Assembly (NCBI GenBank): GCA_918797485.1
Contig: CAKKNE010000006.1
Coordinates: 3,534,001 to 3,598,000, forward strand
From: Pelagomonas calceolata
Lineage: Eukaryota > Sar > Pelagophyceae > Pelagomonadales > Pelagomonadaceae
Direction: 5' to 3'
Length of the DNA stretch: 64,000 nt
Below the pieces are notes generated by a model. That model ran no database searches, had not been told where the DNA came from, and worked only from the letters and a program-made list of their open reading frames with translations. Shown in pieces: positions 59,401 through 64,000 of this stretch. How positions within the stretch are numbered: position 1 is the first letter of the stretch; each line of letters starts with the position of its first letter. The translations under genes were made by a program, and so were the position numbers.

Positions 59401-60040
59401 CGTCGTCCAAGTCCAAGCCCACCGCCGTCGACAGCGACTGGGACCGCGCCGCTCTTTGGACCGTCGGCCGCTCCACATTTTCGAGGTGATCCTCTTCGTC
59501 GTCGCTCTCCTCGTCGTCTTCGCGCAGGGCTTTTATGGCGAGGGAGCCGCTCACTACTAGGATGAGGGTGTCTCGGAGAGCGCCTCGCGCTTGGACGGTG
59601 GCACCAGGCCTATAGCGCCGCCACCGCACTCGTTCTAGGACGGCATCCCTCAGAGCCTCGTCGCTCGGATCATCAACTAAAAAACCAAGAGGAGTGCCCG
59701 CGAGCCACCTCGCTGCTCTAGCTGCATCAGCTGGTACTAATTTAGTGCGGCTTTCTTGCGTGCCTTGTCGGTAATCTGTGGAAGACGCTCGTCGGAACGA
59801 CGGCGTCTGCGGTACTATCAAAGGTGCCACCTCATCATCCGAATCGTCGTCCGAGAAGGAGGCGGTGGTGGCTTCTCGCCTCGCTTCCGACGGGGCCTGC
59901 TGCTGCTGCGCCCGCAAGCGCCTCCTATGTCTTCTCCGTCGTCTCGCGCCACGGACCCACGCGGCTACCGCCCAGGCCGACGCGGCGACGAGCGTTACGG
60001 TGCGCGTGGTTCTGCGGCCGCCGCTGCCCATTATGAGCAC
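56468..60040 (-). CDS. Neuropathy-target-esterase-like patatin phospholipase with cyclic-nucleotide-binding domains
   Basis: 1190 residues; the Met at 60031 is an equally good start. A short N-terminal hydrophobic segment (VTLVAASAWAVAAWV) precedes an Arg-rich stretch and about three cyclic-nucleotide-binding-type domains (about 110-590). The patatin domain starts at about 780: oxyanion loop VVLGGGGGRGLGHLG, nucleophile Ser in GCSQGAY (about 807) and catalytic Asp in DLHCDGCYVNNLP (about 973). This is the NTE1/PNPLA6 architecture, a lysophospholipase/phospholipase B of the ER. The C-terminus is a basic, Ser-rich tail. No intron is needed. Confidence 0.88.
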   Translation of the reverse strand: MLIMGSGGRRTTRTVTLVAASAWAVAAWVRGARRRRRHRRRLRAQQQQAPSEARREATTASFSDDDSDDEVAPLIVPQTPSFRRASSTDYRQGTQESRTKLVPADAARAARWLAGTPLGFLVDDPSDEALRDAVLERVRWRRYRPGATVQARGALRDTLILVVSGSLAIKALREDDEESDDEEDHLENVERPTVQRAARSQSLSTAVGLDLDDDRTVSSRHAEQSPREKVVATLGPLEALGKFSVVAAAASDQDVSSSPHRVVSHSTEGGTITCELDAASLRDLATERPAALLSYARRTLSRLHRVARFANREFLRMNTCGDSAASLSQDDYSSLKPFASRHAPSTIIKLDDPRKLYVLLEGSVLVGGSLDESRTRRVTAPAVLDGFRFLDDDGRSTTERLRKALQVMASNGPDDHGVVLAKIPEGAFRTNLSIAANASKCLLGVVAAMAPDVRAFTDAGLSRRWLHAGVKLMSRGDLAPDHFYVVVTGRVRVLRYDEDLIEEVEDVSRGGVVGLAAALAAKHRLDFDATCLRDSELVAVPRKALDGNGALWLAKLAHGLKGQKEQDEVSTVAITGVDGAGNLAAGANAETLCRSFTAIQEGKALVVTPAAIAKRFGDPWTSHHGHVAPALWRRRVASWLAEREERHRFVVLECFDREDEEDDIVPTRAFARAWARLALAQSDVALVVADAARSSAVAPRRLERRALYGGSEITRKKSIVLLVHDRNAPPPKRSSRWLAARPAPTQGCAPRLLHCVRNDANDLGRVARIVAGRAVGVVLGGGGGRGLGHLGVLRALEEGGLMPDVVAGCSQGAYCAAAYALPQRNDDRLEATSVASEEIARTLTSPPSLAWELTLPLLSVFSGKLFSRAVRRGLSFAWSRPIGRRNDSCLSDESDDDEEHPSDARRVVRRKVWSRRDVEDCWLPFFCVTTNLTRQQGHSISAGDLVFACRASMSVAELLPPMRCQKTGDLHCDGCYVNNLPVREMRSTGCVRTVVGVSVVDSSGGEFRDVIVYGESGVSGWYLLLRRWLNVLLVCVGRSRDCRKVPSMSKVNATLQVLRNKSQLAEDLEGGTMDLFLEIKPVADFSASCYWRLTRMAGLAADYALPKVRRFVRKRDNLRRKLSASLADRDQASLPALRSALFDSVDRDLDTSSGSRNREPASPRRAVDDLLRRLSSSSLRARHPSDNLRW

Positions 60041-60406
60041 CTCTTCTTTTTTAGTACACTGCTGAAGGAAAGGCTTGCAGCCGGACCAATGCGTCTATGA
60101 GATAACTGCAGCACGCCCAAGCTAGCTTGAGCTGTGCTGTTGACTGCTCACCACAGCAGCAGCACTGCTTCCGCTCTCCCCGAGAAACAGCTGAATTGCG
60201 AGGCGCTGCTCTGAGAGAGCCCTAAAGCTACGCGAGACGTACTAGCGTCGAAGATAAAAAAGGCTCAAGCGCAGGCGGGATACATATGTAGTCGCCGCGA
60301 CGGCGTGGCGAAGACAAAATTGGGGAAAAGGGCGGGATTTGTTCGCGCGGTTGGCGGCGCGGCGCGACTCGATGAGATTATCAACAACAAGCTTAGCACA
60401 GCGACG
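60041..60406. other. Gap with a perfect 12-bp palindrome
   Basis: 366 bp between two same-strand genes. CAAGCTAGCTTG at 60118-60129 is a perfect palindrome sharing GCTAGC with the 13-copy motif but lacking its middle. CGCGACGGCGTGGCG at about 60297 is an isolated intron-type core. Confidence 0.5.
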
Positions 60407-61354
60407 CTATCCGAGGGCCGCCGCGCAATCGGCCATCGCGCGGACGAGTTTCTGGCGCGCCGGCGAAGACGGGTCCGCTTTGAACGAAGCGTAGCCGACG
60501 GACCGGACCGGCGTCAGATCATTCGTCGTCGACAAGACCCAGACCTCGTCGGCGCGTTCCAGGTCGGACAGGCGGTGGACGCCCTCGTCGACGCGGAAGT
60601 TTTCGGCCGCCGCCGCGTCCAGGAGGAGTCGCGCCGTGATCGACTCGAGCATGCCTAAGCGTCTCCAACAAGGGACCTTGAGCACCTTGTCCTCGAGCCA
60701 GGCCACGGCAAAGTTCGGCCCGTCGAGCACTGCACGGTCGCCGAGCGGACCGTCGTCGGCAACACCCCAGCCGCGGGCCAGCAACAGCGCGTCGTCCGCA
60801 CCGGTCCTGCGAGCCAGGCGCGCCGAGTGCATGTTGGCCCCATAGGCGAGCCACTTGATCGTCGCCCAGTCTTTGCTGAAGCCGGCCGGATGCCATGGCG
60901 CGCAGATCGGCTCGAGCGCGAACGTCTTGGCGTCGTCCGCAGTAATCGGCTGCCAGACACAAAAGGCGTTTGCGGGGGCGTCCAAATCGGCGAGGTGGTC
61001 GCCGTAGCCCTGGCTCCCACCGCCGCGCGTCACCATGAGCCGCACGTATCCGCCCTGGCCGCCGTTGCGCGCCGCGTCCCGCAGCCAGCTCTCGAGGTGG
61101 GCGCGCGGCGGCAGTTTGAGCTCCAATGCGGCAGCTGAGCGTTCTAATCGATCGAGATGCAACGACACGGCCCTCGGCGCCGGCACGCCGTCGCGGTCCT
61201 GGACGACCCTTACGGCCTCGAAGACGCCGTCGCCGCGCTGGAACGTGACGTCCCAGATGCTGCACTTGAGCGATGCCGCGGGCGTCGGCACGCCGTTGAG
61301 GGATGCAAATGTGCTGCTGTGTCTGCTGAGGCTGCGGAGCGTCCGGAATGCCAT
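60407..61354 (-). CDS. Class IV PLP aminotransferase/lyase
   Basis: 315 residues. A Ser/Arg-rich N-terminus (MAFRTLRSLSRHSS) may be mitochondrial or plastid. The fold type IV pattern includes DVTFQRGDGVFEAVRVV, LHLDRLERSAAALEL, the PLP lysine in TIKWLAYGA (K167) and VLDGPNFAVAWLEDKVLKVP. The group covers branched-chain aminotransferase, D-amino acid aminotransferase and aminodeoxychorismate lyase. The short length and GPNFAVA block favour the lyase/D-amino-acid side, but I cannot choose. Confidence 0.75.
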   Translation of the reverse strand: MAFRTLRSLSRHSSTFASLNGVPTPAASLKCSIWDVTFQRGDGVFEAVRVVQDRDGVPAPRAVSLHLDRLERSAAALELKLPPRAHLESWLRDAARNGGQGGYVRLMVTRGGGSQGYGDHLADLDAPANAFCVWQPITADDAKTFALEPICAPWHPAGFSKDWATIKWLAYGANMHSARLARRTGADDALLLARGWGVADDGPLGDRAVLDGPNFAVAWLEDKVLKVPCWRRLGMLESITARLLLDAAAAENFRVDEGVHRLSDLERADEVWVLSTTNDLTPVRSVGYASFKADPSSPARQKLVRAMADCAAALG

Positions 61355-61599
61355 CTCTGGCTAGAATATCTCGTTCAGAGGACGGCAGTGGTCCAAAACT
61401 AAGGTTCGCGTGCTTGGTTCAGTCGCTCGTTGCCGCACGACGCCGCAATCGTTTTGGCAAGAAATGAGCCGCCGGAGAGCACCGCTCTTTGAAGCAAACT
61501 GGGCAGCGCTGCGCGCGCACGACTGCTCCGTACCAGCTGCAGAGGCCAACACGACGCCAAACTCGTCAGAAACGCACCGCTAATGGCCCGCGGCGCTCG

Positions 61600-63120
61600 A
61601 TGAGACTCGTGCGCCTGGCGTCACTGATGAGCGCCCTGGAACCCTCGACGACGCGGCGCTCGGCCGGCGCGCTGCGGCGCCTCGCCGGCGGCGACGGCGA
61701 CGACGCGCCCGCGAAGCTGGCCGCCGCGTTACACGACGAGAACTGGCGCGTGCAAGAAATCGAGGCCTGCAAGGACGCAAGCGGCAAAGGTCCTTTACAT
61801 TTTGCGGCGTGGCGCGGCGCGCCGAAGAACTGCGAGATCTTGATCGACGCCGGGTGTGATGTGGAAGCTCCGGCGACGGGCGAGTTCTCGTACGGCAAGA
61901 CGCCGCTGTTCTTCGCCGTGACGCGGTGCCGAGACGCGACCGTGTTAGCGTTGCTCGCGCGAGGCGCCGCGACGAAGATCGTGAACAACAAAGGGCAGTC
62001 CGTGCGCGCGCTGGCAATATCTCATTTGAAGCCCGAGACCTACCGAGCGGTCGTCGACGCGGAGGAGGCGGACACGCGCCCCTGGATCAATTGGAGGGAG
62101 ACGAAGAGCGACGGCCTGACGTACGGTGATCTGGACGCGCGCTTTCTGGAGCGGCCGCTGGAACCGAGGGATGTTGTTGATGACGTCGCCGTGAACCCGA
62201 CGACTCACATTTCAAGGCGCGGCGCCTTTCTTCGCAAGAACCCGCAGAGGCAGCAGAAGCAGCAAGCACCACCCGGCAAGCCGCCCAAGCCGTCGACCTA
62301 CGCGCCGTCCGCGCCACCTGCCGACTCTGAAGCGCTCCTGCAAGCTGTGTCGGACGCGTCCGACGAGGTAGAGACCGTCGGGGCCCTTGAGGCGCTCGCG
62401 ACCGCGTGGGCGGACCGCAAGGGCCCCTGGCTGCCTCCTCTCGCCGACGCCGTCGCAAAAGTAGTGCCGCGAGATCGCCTCGAGGCCGCGGCCGCGACTT
62501 TGGGGGAGGAGGGCTTGGCGGCGCGGCTCGCGCGGCGGGCCCTCGGCGGCGCGCCGCGGCCGCCCGCGCCGCCGCCGCCGCCCAAGGCCTTTCAGAGACG
62601 TGCCAAGACGCCGGCGGCGCCGCCCGTCGACGCGACGCTGCCGCCGTGCGCGCTCTCCGGCGAACCGACCTGGGTCGACGACGACGTCGGCGCCGTGGCC
62701 GCAGCCGTCGTTACGGCGAAGCGCGTCGCGTTCGACTGCGAATTTTCTGCTGTTCCGGATCGCGTGGCGACGATTCAAGTCGCTCTGGACGACGGCCGCG
62801 TCTTTGTCGTCGACGGAACGCTGAACCTAGACCCGCTCGTCGACGCGTTGTCGGCGCGACGGGTCCTGGGCTACGGCGTCGGCGAGGATTTAAAGCGATT
62901 ACCGCGCCGGGACTGGAGCGTCGACGACCTCCAAAGGCGCTTCCCGCGGCACAAGGCGCCTTCGTTGCAGCGCGTCGTCGCCGAGGTCCTGGGCGAGTAC
63001 GTCGACAAGGCCCTCCAGCGGTCGGACTGGGACTCTAGACCGCTGTCGTCCGAGCAGTTGCGGTACGCGGCGCTGGATGCGGCGGTGTTGTTGCGACTTG
63101 AGGCGGCGTTCGCGACTTGA
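61600..63120 (+). CDS. Ankyrin repeats fused to DEDDy 3'-5' exonuclease
   Basis: 506 residues from MRLVRLASLM. Two to three ankyrin repeats (about 55-150: GKGPLHFAAWRGAPKNCEILIDAG, GKTPLFFAVTRCRDA) precede a Pro/Ala-rich linker and a RNase D/WRN-type exonuclease (about 360-505). Catalytic acids: VAFDCEFSA (D379, E381), GVGEDLKRL, and Tyr/Asp in RYAALDAAVLL. All four are present, so it is probably active on RNA or DNA 3' ends, similar to Mut-7/EXD proteins. Ankyrin repeats may set its partner. A later Met is possible as start. Confidence 0.78.
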   Translation: MRLVRLASLMSALEPSTTRRSAGALRRLAGGDGDDAPAKLAAALHDENWRVQEIEACKDASGKGPLHFAAWRGAPKNCEILIDAGCDVEAPATGEFSYGKTPLFFAVTRCRDATVLALLARGAATKIVNNKGQSVRALAISHLKPETYRAVVDAEEADTRPWINWRETKSDGLTYGDLDARFLERPLEPRDVVDDVAVNPTTHISRRGAFLRKNPQRQQKQQAPPGKPPKPSTYAPSAPPADSEALLQAVSDASDEVETVGALEALATAWADRKGPWLPPLADAVAKVVPRDRLEAAAATLGEEGLAARLARRALGGAPRPPAPPPPPKAFQRRAKTPAAPPVDATLPPCALSGEPTWVDDDVGAVAAAVVTAKRVAFDCEFSAVPDRVATIQVALDDGRVFVVDGTLNLDPLVDALSARRVLGYGVGEDLKRLPRRDWSVDDLQRRFPRHKAPSLQRVVAEVLGEYVDKALQRSDWDSRPLSSEQLRYAALDAAVLLRLEAAFAT

Positions 63121-63360
63121 GGTTTCTGTGTTATTCTGTTGTGTACTATTAAAACGAGATACGTAACTTTGGACTCGCGACAGGTATCCCAAAATACCCG
63201 CACTATCGAAAACCCCACTAGCCCCCCTGAGCTTGCACAGGCCCTCGCACGACTGCAACCGGCTCATACGCCGCACCTGTTGCCGTGCAAACAGAGAAGC
63301 GACTAGAAATAGCTCGCAAGTAGCCCCGGAATCCAAAGCAGCCTCTAAAAGCGCTCAACA

Positions 63361-63717
63361 ATGGTCCGCATTATCGCTGCAGCTCTCCTGGGCTCTGCCG
63401 CCGCATTTGCGCCGAGCGCGGCCCCTACGGCCACGCGCACGGTGGTCTTCGCCGGCGAGGACTACGCCAGCATGGACGGCCCGGCGCTCGCGGCCGCCAT
63501 CGACGGCAAGCGCAAGGAGTTGTTCGACATGCGCCTCGAGAACCGGCAGGGCCGCCAGAAGACGACGTTCAAGAGCAACGTCGTGCGCAACCTCAAGAAG
63601 GACATCGCGCGCATGATGCCCTTCCTCGAGGCGAAGCAGGCGTCGGGCTCGCCGAACGTCGCGCTGCGCGAGCAGGCGAAAGGACGCCGAGCGCGCAAGG
63701 AGAAGGTGGAGGCCTAG
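63361..63717 (+). CDS. Organellar ribosomal protein uL29, plastid-type targeting
   Basis: 118 residues. MVRIIAAALLGSAAAFAPS is a signal peptide with Phe at the expected cleavage boundary followed by Ala-Pro, the AFAP motif of red-lineage secondary plastids; a Thr/Arg-rich transit stretch follows. The mature part has the uL29 pattern: AAIDGKRKELFDMRLENRQGR, VVRNLKKDIARMM. It binds 23S rRNA near the exit tunnel. A mitochondrial uL29 is less likely given the AFAP motif. The C-terminus is basic. Confidence 0.82.
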   Translation: MVRIIAAALLGSAAAFAPSAAPTATRTVVFAGEDYASMDGPALAAAIDGKRKELFDMRLENRQGRQKTTFKSNVVRNLKKDIARMMPFLEAKQASGSPNVALREQAKGRRARKEKVEA

Positions 63718-63822
63718 GCGTTCTGAGGCGTGCGCGGCGGCGCGTGAAGTAATACGTTCTCTTGTTATCAGCCATATCCAGGCCAGGCGTGTACACGTGG
63801 CGGCGGTTATATATCACTCAAC

Positions 63823-64000
63823 TTAGATCTCGTTCACCGCCCCGCACTCCGTGCACGTGAACTGCGCTCCCGGCTCGGCCCCGCGGACCTGCATTTGTGC
63901 ACCGCACGCGCCGCACGAGAAGAGGTCCCCCGCCTCTTCTACTGCCGGTGGAGGCGGCGGTGCCGGCGCGGGAGCCGCCGGCCGCGCGTACGGCGCCGAG
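63823..64000 (-). CDS. Zinc-ribbon protein, C-terminal part only
   Basis: The minus frame is open to the right edge. A Pro/Ala-rich stretch leads to DLFSCGACGAQMQVRG and FTCTECGAVNEI, giving two CxxC pairs with the spacing of an LSD1-type or related zinc ribbon, then the stop. The N-terminal part lies beyond the window, so the full protein cannot be named. Confidence 0.6.
   Translation of the reverse strand, partial: SAPYARPAAPAPAPPPPPAVEEAGDLFSCGACGAQMQVRGAEPGAQFTCTECGAVNEI

Overview
The window looks like nuclear DNA of a small, GC-rich, gene-dense photosynthetic stramenopile, most likely a pelagophyte (Aureococcus/Pelagomonas type). The support is indirect. Almost all genes are eukaryotic. 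Most have one exon, and the introns seen are short (53-253 nt). Several share a GCGTCGAYGGCGT core, and two carry GTGTGGAATC-type terminal inverted repeats, like the introner elements known from Aureococcus. Several proteins start with a signal peptide followed by an AFAP/ALxP-like boundary, as in red-lineage secondary plastids. A folate-biopterin transporter and kinesin-light-chain-like TPR debris also fit. No bacterial operons, ribosome binding sites, CRISPR arrays, viral elements or autonomous transposons were seen.

Layout. 1-15 kb: an unknown gene running off the left edge, a secreted PLA2-XII-like protein, a BT1-family transporter, an unknown membrane protein, alanine racemase, a coiled-coil protein, a sulfotransferase, a phosducin-like protein, an alpha-kinase, a small coiled-coil protein and an ankyrin-MYND protein. 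14-32 kb: a tandem isochorismatase-fold protein, a TPM-RING protein, an F-box/kelch protein, a secreted SH3-like protein, an HMG/MBD-like chromatin protein, a large NACHT - RelA/SpoT-like - WD - ankyrin receptor gene that looks broken, a sterol C14-reductase, an AlkB-like dioxygenase and ribonucleotide reductase R2. 31-47 kb: a truncated GT90 gene abutting a TPR remnant, an SH3-phosphopantetheinyl transferase, a METTL-type methyltransferase, a long membrane metallo-beta-lactamase, a one-pass membrane protein, a polysaccharide deacetylase, a chalcone-isomerase-like protein, a basic nuclear-type protein, an unknown two-exon gene, an RRM/CCCH protein, a P-loop kinase, a mitochondrial HSP90 (TRAP1-like) and a secreted Cys-rich protein. 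47-64 kb: a LamG-like/GT77-like membrane glycosyltransferase, a D-ribulokinase-like FGGY kinase, a CCCH/RGG protein, a second METTL-type methyltransferase, a ubiquitin-TCTP fusion, an NTE-like patatin phospholipase, a class IV aminotransferase, an ankyrin-DEDDy exonuclease, a nuclear organellar uL29 and a partial zinc-ribbon gene.

How it fits together. Genes mostly alternate in strand, in divergent pairs with short shared promoters and convergent pairs whose stops can be 7-15 bp apart. A 20-25 bp imperfect palindrome (GCTAGTGTCTTAC, a few variable bases, CGCTAGC) occurs 13 times. It is always intergenic and usually 50-265 bp from a start codon; ten of the 13 copies sit in divergent promoters. 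I read it as a shared promoter or boundary element. The strongest novelties are this motif, the ubiquitin-TCTP fusion and the introner-like introns.
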